Translations under genes and position numbers: made by a program
The notes under the pieces: model-generated
What the model saw: only the letters and a program-made list of their open reading frames with translations
What the model was told of the DNA's origin: nothing
Databases searched by the model: none
In this document: positions 42,901-51,733 of the stretch, in pieces
How the letters are laid out: every line of letters starts with the position of its first letter
Numbering within the stretch: the first letter of the stretch is position 1
Assembly (NCBI RefSeq): GCF_001610895.1
Contig: NZ_CP011275.1
Location: forward strand, 22,055 to 86,054
Direction of reading: 5' to 3'
DNA: 64,000 nt
DNA from: Planctomyces sp. SH-PL62
GTDB lineage: Bacteria > Planctomycetota > Planctomycetia > Isosphaerales > Isosphaeraceae

Positions 42901-43922
42901 GACGCACGACTTACGCTTATGATGCGGCAGCCCAGATCAGAAGGTATACAGATTCGACGGGTGTCACGACGATCACCTACGACGGTTCCGGGAACCTGAG
43001 GAGTCGCATCACCTCCTCAGGCCAACGCTATACAAATATTTGGGACCCGCGGGGCTACTTAGGAGCCGTGGCACAGCCATCCGGGGCGAGGGTGTCGTTC
43101 GTATACGATGGAAACGGATACAGAGTCGAGCAGCGTAGTGCTTCTCAATCCATAAAGTTCCTCTGGGATAACCGAAATGTAGTAGTGGAGGAGGTTGTCG
43201 GTAGCGGTAGCCCAGTGGTTTATACGGTTGCTCCCAAGATCTATGGCGATGTTATATCGAGTCGAAGTAGTAGTTCGACAACGAATTATTTGTTTGATGG
43301 GCTTAGTTCCGTTCGGGCGTTGCTCAAGGCGGGGTCCTTAACTGATTCCTATGTCTACACCGCTTCTGGAAAGCTCGTGTATTCCAGCGGTTCTTCCACG
43401 AATCGATATCGATTCGCTGGGAGAGTTGGCTATGCCATCGTTGATGGTCTTGAGTTGTATCTCGCGAGAGCTAGATTCTACGATCCTCTTTCGGGTAGAT
43501 TTATATCCGTTGATCCAATTGGCGCGTTTGCGATGTTCGACCCGTATGGATATACGCGTGGTAACTATGTGAACAAGGTCGACCCCTCCGGGTTGTTCTT
43601 AGGGTGGGGCTATGGGAATTTCTGTGGCTGGTCAAAGCAGGCGGCGTGCCCGCCGTTCATGGATCCTCGGGAGCCGGTCGACATCGTCGATGCCGCGTGT
43701 CAGCGCCACGATTGCTGCATCGGAAGTGGTTATATTTCCGGGTGGTGTAATTGGAGACATTGCACGTTGGCGTTGTGTGATCAAGTCAAGGATGCATTTG
43801 TATGGCAGTGCCAGGCGGAGTACGGTCTCGACGACACCCAATACCGATATAGGCAGTGTACTCTTGCAGCTGCATCGATCGCGTTGGGGCTTTGCGGTAG
43901 CCCTAGGATGCCCTGGGAGTGA
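39933..43922 (+). CDS. RHS/YD-repeat polymorphic toxin with C-terminal phospholipase A2-like domain
   Basis: 1329 aa. Of three consecutive ATGs the third (39933) has AAGAGG at the best spacing. After a short N-terminal region there are several dozen YD repeats (for example YAYDAHGRPAAVIDGLGRR), forming the RHS shell. The core ends with RYRFAGRVGYAIVDGLELYL ARARFYDPLSGRFISVDPIG and VNKVDPSGL, the usual cleavage region. The last roughly 105 residues are variable-toxin type: YGNFCG (from Tyr1227, calcium-loop-like), then DIVDAACQRHDCCIG with His1259-Asp1260, the phospholipase A2 active-site pattern, and more cysteines. The predicted toxin would attack membrane lipids. No signal peptide. GC content falls from about 41.1 kb onward, as is common for exchanged toxin ends. 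The next gene is the likely immunity. Confidence 0.85.
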   Translation: MQSNNQGTGDMVLSRIQAALGRLSGLAPLPYGAASGMLTIPGGAGRVDLGHLFLMVDWGFPAGSPADLPLVLRYKNASVELTEFGKSWSMPYHRAIEWYDDEATILTPIRVDHYERIGAGPSYAPLDGVSSTLTGAPGGEWAETQQDGTSYHYDATGALRTIRNRAGVRWTLTWDQVYTRMRSIEGPFGRRTTLTHAPSGMIRRVQDPGGRIFTFTVDANDNLARITTPALCVTSFAYVPTSGSGTAKNRMVARIDPLGNRTTFTYTLPMEVAEPAVFQSFRLPTGQITTLTSGYSPPRTTIIDPRGGRWTVTFDSRTRPVATIDPLGIRTSYQWDSFSSYGLTRVTDGRGVRTTFGYVETSTGVYQSSSVQTAAGTYQLAYGAEGRLRRVIDERGNVSTLMWDSQGNRTAVIDPYGVRTSYAYDAHGRPAAVIDGLGRRSTRIYDALGRSAADIDPLGNRTSYAYDVNSQPRRTVDQLGNIWTTMYDDVNRLAAEINPLGGRSSYSYDLTGRLISVISPVGRRATMIYGPTGDQLVRIDAAGKRTTYTYDSVGNLISAKNPAGDVATTSYDALNRPVVALDSSQGRISLSYDPAGNIRRTTNAAGAMYTNIYDLANRLVVSVDPVRARTTYVYDQAGNLKRVVDALGAITTAVLDKLNRRLANVSSIGGRTSYAYDKVGNEIRRVDPLSRITTSSYDGANRLISVIEPNNARATRIYDKIGRLASVVKANGQRSSVVYDKIGREIRTIDPLGRRTTYAYDPENNLVSEIDGRGVRTSYTYDAVGRVVNCEYNDGSRLTISYDANGRRLVLADWNGRTSWTYETGGQVKRMANSKGYTVSNVWDKAGRRLSMVVQGVGTFAYSYNATGSTRRMVNPAGEITSWSYDLVGREIRILSGNDRQTSFAYDNGGRLSRLSNYSNTGTTLSSYRYSYDDMGNKRSSVELSGDRVSWSYDSSDRLVSERRSGANAFSETISYDLVGNRILSRSVGGRTTYAYDAAAQIRRYTDSTGVTTITYDGSGNLRSRITSSGQRYTNIWDPRGYLGAVAQPSGARVSFVYDGNGYRVEQRSASQSIKFLWDNRNVVVEEVVGSGSPVVYTVAPKIYGDVISSRSSSSTTNYLFDGLSSVRALLKAGSLTDSYVYTASGKLVYSSGSSTNRYRFAGRVGYAIVDGLELYLARARFYDPLSGRFISVDPIGAFAMFDPYGYTRGNYVNKVDPSGLFLGWGYGNFCGWSKQAACPPFMDPREPVDIVDAACQRHDCCIGSGYISGWCNWRHCTLALCDQVKDAFVWQCQAEYGLDDTQYRYRQCTLAAASIALGLCGSPRMPWE

Positions 43923-43980
43923 TCTCGTCCGTTTGTCTATGACCTGCTGGAGATAACCAGAGATCATTTAGGAGGTTTGG

Positions 43981-44802
43981 ATGCTGAGTTTTGGCATTTT
44001 CGGCCGATCCTCCGAGGTTGCAGCGTCATGTGGACGGGTGTTTGCGATCGTTAGTCTGCTGACTGCTGTAGTGGCCTCGATTGGTTGTGATCCGGGCGTT
44101 GACAGCTGGGCGCGGTTTCAAGAAACGAAGCAGTTTGACGGGGGAGCACCTGCGGTCTGCGCCGCGATGGGGACCATCGTCTTTTCATCGCCGCAATCAG
44201 GTCACGGAGATATTTACTCGTGGGATGAGTTCGGTTATCATGGACTACATAGGTTGACGCATGATGAACAGTTCGAATCGCATCCAGTGTGCTCGCCCGA
44301 CGGCAGGTGGATAGTCTACTCCAAAGAGGAAGCGGGGTATGCGCATTTATGGATCATGTCGAGTGATGGCAGCGGCCAGAGGCAGCTGACGAGTGGTAAA
44401 TTCTTTGATTATCCAAAAGGTTTTTCGGGTGATTGCGCATCGGTGTATTTTGTGCGGATATACCCTTCGTCCGGGATGGCGAGATCGGCTGATTGGTGGC
44501 ATGTTAATCTGGATGGGACGGGACTCGTTAAGGGCGGAGGCCCCCAGAACATTCCCGCGTCCGGATCGTCGATAGATGTGCCTGGAGTGGGGACGTACGA
44601 TTTTCAGAGATATCGCAAAATGATAGTCCAGAAGATTGGCAAGGAGCCTGAAGTAGTTGAGCTGCCGCCAGGTGTCACTTCGTTCGCAGTCCTAGATCGC
44701 GACCGAGAAAGGATTGTGTATTCAAGCTTGGCACGAGGCGACACTTTTGTGGAGATTTATCAAGTTGATCTGAAATCCGATAAACTGTCGCGACTGCGGT
44801 GA
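43981..44802 (+). CDS. beta-propeller (PD40/TolB-like) lipoprotein, candidate immunity protein
   Basis: 273 aa with AGGAGG 5 bases before ATG. The N-terminus has a membrane signal and a lipobox-like site (FAIVSLLTAVVASIGC, Cys36), so it should be a lipoprotein outside the cytoplasmic membrane. The body has PD40-type blades: GTIVFSSPQSGHGDIYSWDE, HPVCSPDGRWIVYSKEEAGY AHLWIMSSDGSGQRQLTSG, and VLDRDRERIVYSSLARGDTF. It starts 58 bp after the RHS toxin gene, on the same strand and with the same low GC. Genes in this place normally encode immunity; an exported location fits a phospholipase that acts on membranes. The immunity role is inference. Confidence 0.7.
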   Translation: MLSFGIFGRSSEVAASCGRVFAIVSLLTAVVASIGCDPGVDSWARFQETKQFDGGAPAVCAAMGTIVFSSPQSGHGDIYSWDEFGYHGLHRLTHDEQFESHPVCSPDGRWIVYSKEEAGYAHLWIMSSDGSGQRQLTSGKFFDYPKGFSGDCASVYFVRIYPSSGMARSADWWHVNLDGTGLVKGGGPQNIPASGSSIDVPGVGTYDFQRYRKMIVQKIGKEPEVVELPPGVTSFAVLDRDRERIVYSSLARGDTFVEIYQVDLKSDKLSRLR

Positions 44803-44940
44803 TTAGATCCACCTGTTCGGCAGTCACGCACAATTTGAGTCCTAAAGAATGTGGCCAACCATCTTGTTTCGTGTCGATCCCGCCGCCGCCCCCATGTCCA
44901 CGAGTCTCAGCTTCGATGATTTAGTGGAGCGTCCTGATTA

Positions 44941-46596
44941 ATGCGGAGTATGAGTGATGAGAATCAGCTAAGGTTTGTCCGAGCAGAGACTCCTGCGCTC
45001 GTACCAGAACTAGAGGCTGGATTGAGTCCTGAGGATTATAAGATCGCTTGCAAGCTTGCATCGCGAGCCCAGTACGATGATGCAGACCGTTTCTACACTT
45101 CGCTCCAAAGCCGAGCCGCCGCATCAGGTGAGACCGGTCTGTGTGCCCGCGTTGCAAATGATAGGGCTGTTCTGGCCGTCATCGCGGGGCACCGTGGGGA
45201 GGCCGTCCGTTTTTTGGCCGACGCCCTCGCCATGGACCCTGGATGCCTGCCCGCCCTTATCAATCGAGACTTTCTCTACGCCATCGGAGGGGTAGGGTCG
45301 GAGTTCCACGGTCATGGCGCAGAATGGATCGACGACCCGGGCACAATCCGAGTGGCGATCTTATCGTTTTTATTCAATTGGCCGTCGACCGGGGGCGGCA
45401 CGGTCCACACCTTCGAGTTGGCGAAGATCCTGAGCCTCGCCGGCTACGACGTCCGCCACGTCTACGCCCGATTCGAACCCTGGGGTGTGGGCCGGGTGGC
45501 GGGCGACCTGCCGTATCCCAGCGAGATCCTCGACTTCGACGAACAAGAGTGGAACCTCCCGGCGGTCGAGCACCGGTTCCGCCGGGCCGTGGCGGCGTTC
45601 GACCCGGACTGCGTCGTCGTCACGGACAGCTGGAACGTCAAGCCGCTGCTGGCCGAGGCGGCGCGAGGTTACCCTTACATCCTCCGCCTCCAGGCGCTCG
45701 AGTGCCTCTGCCCCCTGAACAACGTCCGCCTGCTGCCGCAGCCGGGCGGCGGATTCGCCCAGTGCGGGTTGAACCAACTCGACGACCCGGCGGAGTGCTC
45801 TAACTGTCTGATGGAGAACGGGCGGTTCTCGGGTGCGCTTCATCAGGCGGAACGGGAGTTCTGCGGGGTGGGCACGCGTGAGTACCACGAGAGGCTGCTG
45901 CGGGCCTTCGCCGGGGCGGAGGCGGTCCTGGCCGTCAACCCGCCGACGGCGGCGATGGTCGCCCCCTACGCGAAGGACGTCCGGGTCGTCACGGCCGGCA
46001 TGGACCCGGCCCGATTCCCCTGGCCCGCGCCCGAGGAACCCCGCGAGCCGTGGGCCGACGGACGGTGCGCGCTGTTCTTCGCCGGCCTGGCGGACGAGCC
46101 GATGAAGGGCTTCCACGTGGTGCACGAGGCCTGCCGTCGGCTCTGGTCGCGACGCAAGGATTTCGTCCTCGAGGCCACGATCGACCCGGCTCCGGGCGAC
46201 GAGGAGTTCCTGCGCTGCGTGGGGTGGCAGTCCCAGGAGGACCTGCCGCGCCGGTTCCGCGGCGCGGACGTGGTCGTCTTCCCCACCATCGCCCAGGAGG
46301 CGCTCGGCCGCACGGCGGTGGAGGCGATGGCCGCCGGACGTCCGGTCGTCGCCAGCCGGATCGGGGGACTGCCGTTCACCGTCCTCGACGGGGAGACCGG
46401 CCTGCTGTGCGAGCCGGGCGACCCCGACGACCTGGCCCGGAAGATCGAGGCCCTGATCGACGACCCCGAGGCGAGGGCGAGGATGGGCCGGGCGGGCCGC
46501 AGGCGGTTCGAAGAGCACTACTCCTGGGACGTGATCATCGAGAAGCACTACCGGCCGCTCCTGAAGCGGCGGCCGCGCGAGGTCACCCGGCGCTGA
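44941..46596 (+). CDS. GT4 glycosyltransferase with N-terminal TPR
   Basis: 551 aa. Residues 25-115 form TPR-like helices (YKIACKLASRAQYDDADRFY ... GEAVRFLADALAMDPGCLPA). The GT-B enzyme follows: FLFNWPSTGGGTVHTFELAK ILSLAGYDVRHVYARFE, the cysteine-containing LECLCPLNNVRLL ... CGLNQLDDPAECSNC, and the donor side with the EX7E motif QEALGRTAVEAMAAGRPVVA (Glu453/Glu461) and GETGLLCEPGDPDDL. The first 140 codons are of lower GC like the RHS operon, the rest of high GC, so the boundary of the foreign segment lies inside this gene or its N-terminus was acquired. ATG 44950 is an alternative start. First gene of the glycan cluster. Confidence 0.85.
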   Translation: MRSMSDENQLRFVRAETPALVPELEAGLSPEDYKIACKLASRAQYDDADRFYTSLQSRAAASGETGLCARVANDRAVLAVIAGHRGEAVRFLADALAMDPGCLPALINRDFLYAIGGVGSEFHGHGAEWIDDPGTIRVAILSFLFNWPSTGGGTVHTFELAKILSLAGYDVRHVYARFEPWGVGRVAGDLPYPSEILDFDEQEWNLPAVEHRFRRAVAAFDPDCVVVTDSWNVKPLLAEAARGYPYILRLQALECLCPLNNVRLLPQPGGGFAQCGLNQLDDPAECSNCLMENGRFSGALHQAEREFCGVGTREYHERLLRAFAGAEAVLAVNPPTAAMVAPYAKDVRVVTAGMDPARFPWPAPEEPREPWADGRCALFFAGLADEPMKGFHVVHEACRRLWSRRKDFVLEATIDPAPGDEEFLRCVGWQSQEDLPRRFRGADVVVFPTIAQEALGRTAVEAMAAGRPVVASRIGGLPFTVLDGETGLLCEPGDPDDLARKIEALIDDPEARARMGRAGRRRFEEHYSWDVIIEKHYRPLLKRRPREVTRR

Positions 46597-46621
46597 AGCC
46601 GGAGGTTGTCGAGGCCGAGCC

Positions 46622-49600
46622 ATGTCGATCCGCCGCGTCGCCCTGATCTACGACGACACCCATCGCCCGGAGACCACCGGCACCTACTGCCGCCGCGCGC
46701 TGGCCGAGGTCGCGGAAGTCGAGCATTTCACGCCCGCCGAGCTGGATCGCGTCCCCCGCGCGGGGTTCGACCTCCACCTGTACGTCGACGACGGGATGGG
46801 CTACCCCGCGCCGGCCGACCTGAGGCCGTCCGCCTGGTGGGCCATCGACACGCACCTGGACTTCGACCGATGCCTGGAGAAGGCCGCGGCCTGCGACCTG
46901 ACGTTCGCCGCCCAGCGCGACGGCGCGGAGGCCTTGAAGTCGGCGGGCGTCGCGACCGCCTCCTGGCTCCCGCTCGCCTGCGACCCCCAGGTCCACGGCC
47001 GTCAGCAGGTCGACAAGGCGTACGACTTCGCGTTCGTGGGCCACGTCTTCCCGGGGCCCAGGGCGGACCTGCTGGACTTGCTCCGCCGGCGTCGCCCCGC
47101 CTGCTTCGTCGGCAACGCCTACTTCGAGGAGATGGCGCGGATCTACTCGGCCGCGCGGGTCGTGTTCAACCGCAGCCTGGCCGGCGACGTGAACATGCGG
47201 GTCTTCGAGGGCCTGTGCAGCGGGTCGCTGCTGCTCACCGACGCCCTGGACGAGGGGGGGCTGCCGGACCTTTTCCGCGACGGCGTCCACCTGGCGACGT
47301 ATCGCGACGCCGAGGAGCTGCTGGACAAGCTCGATTTCTACCTGGGACGTGACTCGCTGCGCGAGAAGGTCGCGACGGCGGGGGCGGCGGAGGTCGTCCG
47401 CGGCCACACCTACCGCCACCGGATGGAACGAATCCTCGCCGCGGCCGAAGCCCTGCCGACCGCGGTCGCGCCGGGCTTCGCCGCGCCTCGAGGTCGCGAG
47501 GGGTTCCAAGAGCGGTCCTACTTCGGGCACGCCCGCCCGGAGCTGGTCGAGCTGGTCCCCGACGGGGCCCGCCGGATCCTGGACGCCGGCTGCGGGGCGG
47601 GGCGGCTCGGCGAGGCCCTCAAGGCTCGCGGCGGGGTCGAGGTGGTCGGCGTCGAAGTCGACGAGGCCGCGGCGGCGGCCGCGCGGGGGCGTCTCGACCG
47701 CGTCCACGTCGGCGACCTGGAGGCCCTCGACCTCGACTTCGAAGCCGAGCCGTTCGACGCGATCGTCTGCGGGGACGTCCTGGAGCACCTCCGCGATCCG
47801 GACCGCTGGCTCGCCCGCGCGAGGCGCTGGCTCGAGCCCGACGGCCGGCTGATCGCCAGCGTCCCCAACGTCCGCCACCACAGCGTGGTCCGGTCGCTGC
47901 TGCGGGGCAACTGGACCTACGAGTCGGCCGGCCTGCTCGACCGAACCCACCTGAGGTTTTTCACGCGCCGCGAGGTCGAGAAGCTGCTCTTCCGCGCCGG
48001 CTTCGAGATCGAGTCGATGGCCTACGTGGAAGGGCCCGGCGACGGGGCCGAGCGGCCGAGGAGGACGGGGGAGGTCCGCATCGGCGGGCTGCACGTCGGC
48101 GGGCTGTCCGAGGCCGAGGCCGAGGAGTTCTACGCGTACCAGTACCTCGTCCGCGCGCGGCCGCGGCCCGAGCCGGACTTCGGACTCACCTCGATCGTCG
48201 TCGTCGCGCGCGACGAGCTGCCCTACACGAGGCTGTGCCTGGACGGCGTGTTCCGCCTGACCGACGAGCCGTTCGAGCTGATCGTGGTCGACAACGGCTC
48301 GACCGACGGGACCCCCGAATACGTCGAGGAGCTGCCCGGCGTCCGGCTGATCCGCAACGACGCCAACCTCGGCTTCCCGGCCGCGGCCAACCAGGGGATC
48401 GCCGCCGCGTCGGGCCGCCAGGTCCTCCTCCTCAACAACGACGTCGTGCCGACGACCGGCTGGCTCCGGCGGATGCTCCGCGCCCTGCACCGCGACCCGG
48501 CCGTCGGGCTGGTCGGCCCGTGCTCGAATCGGGTGGGCAGCGAGCAGCAGGTGGAGGTGGATTACGACGACCTCTCGGACCTCGACGGCTTCGCCTGGGA
48601 CTGGGGGAGGGGCCGCGACGGCGAGACGCTCGAGACCGATCGGCTGATCGGCTTCTGCCTGCTCATCAAGCGCGAGGTGCTCGACCGCGTCGGCTCGCTC
48701 GACGAGCGATTCGGGATCGGCTGCTTCGAGGACGACGACCTCTGCCTGCGGGCGATCCGCGCGGGCTTCCGCGCCGTGATCGCGCGGGACGCGTTCGTGC
48801 ACCATTTCGGCAGCCGCACGTTCCTCGGCGTCGGCGCCGACCTGGAGGCCGTCCTGCGCGAGAACGGGGAGAAGTTCCGGGCCAAATGGGCGGACGCGGC
48901 GGGACCTTCCGGCGATCCGCCCGCGGCCGATCCCGCGACGCCTCCGGCCCCGGCTTCGAAGTCGCCGGGGCCCTATCGCGCGGTCGCGACGCCCCGGGGG
49001 GGCCTCCTCCTGGAGCGGACCGACGTGCGGCTGTCCCTGTGCATGATCGTCCGCGACAACGCCGGGACCCTGCCGGCCTGCCTCGAGAGCGTCCGCCCCT
49101 GGGTCGACGAGATGGTGATCGTCGACACCGGGTCGACGGACCGGACGCCGGAGATCGTGGAGGACTACGGCGGCCGGCTCTTCCGCTTCCCCTGGTGCGA
49201 CGACTTCTCGGCGGCCCGCAACGAGTCGCTGAAGCACGCCCGCGGCCGATGGATCTTCTGGATGGACTCGGACGACGTCATCCCGCCCGAGTGCGGCCGC
49301 GGGATGAGGGGGCTCGTCGTCGGCCGCGAGCCCGATGCGTCGATCCTGGGGTTCGTCATGCAGGTCCACTGCCCGGGCGGCGGCGAAGACGGGGAGGCCG
49401 ACGTGACGGCGGTGGACCACGTGAAGCTCTTCCGCAACCGGCCGGACCTCCGGTTCGAGGGGCGGATCCACGAGCAGATCCTGCCCGCCATCCGCCGCGC
49501 CGGTGGGGACGTGGCGTGGACGGACTTCTACGTCGTCCACGCCGGCTCCGACCAAAGTCCGCAGGCGCAGGAGCGCAAGCGGGCGCGCGACCTCGGGATC

Positions 49601-50632
49601 CTCGCGCTGGAGGCGGCGGAACGCCCCGAGCATCCGTTCACGCTGTTCAACCTGGGCATGACGCACGTCGACGGCTCGAATTTCGAGGAGGGGGCCGGGT
49701 TCCTGCGCCGGAGCATCGCGGCGTCGACCCCGGGCGAGTCCCACCTGCGCAAGGCGTACGCGCTCCTGCTCCACGCGGAGATGAGGCGGGGACGCATGGA
49801 GGAGGCCCTGGACGTGAGCCGTTCGGCCAGGTCCCTGTTCCCGCAGGACCTGGAGCTGCGGTTCCGCGAAGGCGTGCTGCTCCACGACCTCGGGCGGCTG
49901 GAGGAGGCGGCCGAGGCCTACCGGGACGCCCTCTCCGTCCGCGAGGACCGCCATTTCTCGAGCGTCGACCGCGGCCTGGCGGGTTTCAAGGCGCGTCAGA
50001 ACCTGGCCGTCGTCCTCTCCGACCTGGGCCGGCTGGAGGAATCGGCCCGGCAGTGGAGGCTCGTCGCGGACGAGATGCCGGATTACCGGCCGGGGTGGCG
50101 GGGCCTCGGCGAGGTCCTGATCCGCCTCGATCCCGCGAGGGCCGACGCCTTGGCCGACGAGATGGGGCGCCGGCCGTCCCTCCGGACCGAGGCCGCGCTG
50201 ATGCGGAGCCGGGCCGCGTTCGCGCGAGGCGCGGCGGCCGAGGCCCTGCGCTGGAGCGAGGCGGCTTCGACCGAGGGCCCCGACGACCTGGAGGCGATGC
50301 GCTGGGCCTGCCAGCTCCGCTTCCAGGCGGGGGCGGCCGCCGAGGCCGAGGAGGCGATCCGTCGGCTGCTCGGGCGGACCCCCGACGACGCCTCGGCCTG
50401 GCACAACCTGGGCACGCTCAAGCTCCAGCTCGGGAGCCACGAGGAGGCGGAGGGCTGCTACCGCGAATCCCTGCGGCTCCGCCCCGATCACGCGTCGACC
50501 CACCTGCACCTGGGATACGCCCTCAAAGGGGGGGGACGCCCGTCGGAGGCCGCCGCGGCCTGGCTCGACGCCCTCCGCCTGGCGCCGGACGACCCCGCCG
50601 CCCTGGAGGAGCTCGGCCGCCTCGAACGATGA
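46622..50632 (+). CDS. four-domain glycan enzyme: CgeB-like GT, SAM methyltransferase, GT2, GT2-TPR
   Basis: 1336 aa, starting 25 bp after the previous stop. Domain 1 (1-290) resembles CgeB-type GT-B enzymes: VALIYDDTHRPETTGTYCRR, DFAFVGHVFPGPRADLLDLL, VVFNRSLAGDVNMRVFEGLC SGSLLLTD. Domain 2 (300-490) is a SAM methyltransferase: RRILDAGCGAGRLGEAL, FDAIVCGDVLEHLRDPDRWL. Domain 3 (520-760) is GT2: TSIVVVARDELPYTRLCLDG, LIVVDNGSTDGTPEYVEELP, VLLLNNDVVPTTGWLRRML. Domain 4 (800-985) is a second GT2: LSLCMIVRDNAGTLPACLES, MVIVDTGSTDRTPEIVEDYG, FWMDSDDVIPPECG. The tail to 1336 is TPR. All active-site motifs look intact, so it may add and methylate several sugars in order. Confidence 0.88.
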   Translation: MSIRRVALIYDDTHRPETTGTYCRRALAEVAEVEHFTPAELDRVPRAGFDLHLYVDDGMGYPAPADLRPSAWWAIDTHLDFDRCLEKAAACDLTFAAQRDGAEALKSAGVATASWLPLACDPQVHGRQQVDKAYDFAFVGHVFPGPRADLLDLLRRRRPACFVGNAYFEEMARIYSAARVVFNRSLAGDVNMRVFEGLCSGSLLLTDALDEGGLPDLFRDGVHLATYRDAEELLDKLDFYLGRDSLREKVATAGAAEVVRGHTYRHRMERILAAAEALPTAVAPGFAAPRGREGFQERSYFGHARPELVELVPDGARRILDAGCGAGRLGEALKARGGVEVVGVEVDEAAAAAARGRLDRVHVGDLEALDLDFEAEPFDAIVCGDVLEHLRDPDRWLARARRWLEPDGRLIASVPNVRHHSVVRSLLRGNWTYESAGLLDRTHLRFFTRREVEKLLFRAGFEIESMAYVEGPGDGAERPRRTGEVRIGGLHVGGLSEAEAEEFYAYQYLVRARPRPEPDFGLTSIVVVARDELPYTRLCLDGVFRLTDEPFELIVVDNGSTDGTPEYVEELPGVRLIRNDANLGFPAAANQGIAAASGRQVLLLNNDVVPTTGWLRRMLRALHRDPAVGLVGPCSNRVGSEQQVEVDYDDLSDLDGFAWDWGRGRDGETLETDRLIGFCLLIKREVLDRVGSLDERFGIGCFEDDDLCLRAIRAGFRAVIARDAFVHHFGSRTFLGVGADLEAVLRENGEKFRAKWADAAGPSGDPPAADPATPPAPASKSPGPYRAVATPRGGLLLERTDVRLSLCMIVRDNAGTLPACLESVRPWVDEMVIVDTGSTDRTPEIVEDYGGRLFRFPWCDDFSAARNESLKHARGRWIFWMDSDDVIPPECGRGMRGLVVGREPDASILGFVMQVHCPGGGEDGEADVTAVDHVKLFRNRPDLRFEGRIHEQILPAIRRAGGDVAWTDFYVVHAGSDQSPQAQERKRARDLGILALEAAERPEHPFTLFNLGMTHVDGSNFEEGAGFLRRSIAASTPGESHLRKAYALLLHAEMRRGRMEEALDVSRSARSLFPQDLELRFREGVLLHDLGRLEEAAEAYRDALSVREDRHFSSVDRGLAGFKARQNLAVVLSDLGRLEESARQWRLVADEMPDYRPGWRGLGEVLIRLDPARADALADEMGRRPSLRTEAALMRSRAAFARGAAAEALRWSEAASTEGPDDLEAMRWACQLRFQAGAAAEAEEAIRRLLGRTPDDASAWHNLGTLKLQLGSHEEAEGCYRESLRLRPDHASTHLHLGYALKGGGRPSEAAAAWLDALRLAPDDPAALEELGRLER

Positions 50633-50693
50633 CGGCGGCGGCCGCCGGGCTTGCGGCGTCGCGGTGGAGGATCCGACGAGTCGGGAGGCGGCG

Positions 50694-51692
50694 ATGACGT
50701 TGGTGCAGATCGTCGGGCCCACGGATCGATGGGTCCTGCATTCCCTCGCGCGGAAGCTGGCGTCCAAGCTCCCGTACGCGACCTTCGCGCCGTGGCGGCC
50801 CCGGCCGCTTTCGGGGGGGATCGCCTATTACGTGAACTACGCCCTCTACGAGGCGCCGAGCGGCGGCCTCGACGTGGGCTTCTTCACCCACGTCGAGGAC
50901 GAAGCGGGGTTCCTCGACCGGGCGCGTCGGATGGACCACTGCGTCTCGATGTCGAAGCTCTACGCGGATTGGCTGCGCGATCGGGGCGTCCTCCATGCGA
51001 CCCACGTGCCGATGGGGTTCGACTACTACCGCTTCCGTCCCAAGCTCGTCCTCGGCGTCGTCGGCCGGCTCGAGCACCCGCGGAAGGGGATGGCCCTCGT
51101 GGAACGGCTTCGGAGGCTGGATTTCGTCGAGCTGGTCGCCACGGGCGGCCTGCTCGAGGAGGACGCCCTCCGCGAGGCCTACCAGAGGGTCGACTACGTG
51201 CTCATCCCCGCCACGGTGGAGGGCGGGCCGATGAGCCTGCTCGAGGGCCTGGGCAGCGGCCGGCCGGTCATCGCCCCGGCGGGCGTGGGCATGGTGCCCG
51301 AATTCGAAGGCTCGCCCCAGGTCCTCCTGTACCCGGCCGGGGACGCCGACGCGTTGGAGGAGCTGGTCGCCTCGCGGCACCGGGAGAAGCTCGCCCGGGG
51401 CCGTCCGGTGCAGGGCCGGACCTGGGACGACTGGGCGAGGTCCCACCACGAGCTCTTCGCCGAGATCCTGCGAGAGCGCGGCCTCGCCCTGCCGGAGCCG
51501 GCGGAGGGGTTCCGATTCGGCCTGATGGGGGAGATCGACGTCCCGTTCGATGCGGACGTCGAGGCGCTGGAGGCCGTGATCGACGGCGTCTCGCGGAGCC
51601 TCTACTTCGGCGGGCCGGGCCCGGCCCGCCGGGACCTCTCCCGATGGGTCCGCGAGTTCCCGTGCGTCGAGACGCTGCTGGATCGCCTCTGA
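50694..51692 (+). CDS. GT4-type glycosyltransferase
   Basis: 332 aa. ATG 50694 is chosen for GGGAGG 5 bases upstream; a longer frame starts at 50664. The GT-B halves are visible: MTLVQIVGPTDRWVLHSLAR KLASKLPY, DVGFFTHVEDEAGF, then the donor domain LVLGVVGRLEHPRKGMALVE RL and VDYVLIPATVEGGPMSLLEG LGSGRPVIAPAGVGMVPE with the expected Glu residues. It follows the four-domain gene by about 60 bp and belongs to the same operon. Confidence 0.82.
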   Translation: MTLVQIVGPTDRWVLHSLARKLASKLPYATFAPWRPRPLSGGIAYYVNYALYEAPSGGLDVGFFTHVEDEAGFLDRARRMDHCVSMSKLYADWLRDRGVLHATHVPMGFDYYRFRPKLVLGVVGRLEHPRKGMALVERLRRLDFVELVATGGLLEEDALREAYQRVDYVLIPATVEGGPMSLLEGLGSGRPVIAPAGVGMVPEFEGSPQVLLYPAGDADALEELVASRHREKLARGRPVQGRTWDDWARSHHELFAEILRERGLALPEPAEGFRFGLMGEIDVPFDADVEALEAVIDGVSRSLYFGGPGPARRDLSRWVREFPCVETLLDRL

Positions 51693-51733
51693 ACCCCGGC
51701 CGGAGGGCCGGCGAAGTCCCGGGAGGATCGCCG

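Noticed and set aside
46583..50767. 1394-codon open frame on the minus strand opposite the four-domain glycan gene
   Set aside because: It is antisense to a gene with clear GT and methyltransferase motifs; the translation is Arg/Val/Gly-rich without motifs, as expected when GC-rich third positions remove stops.
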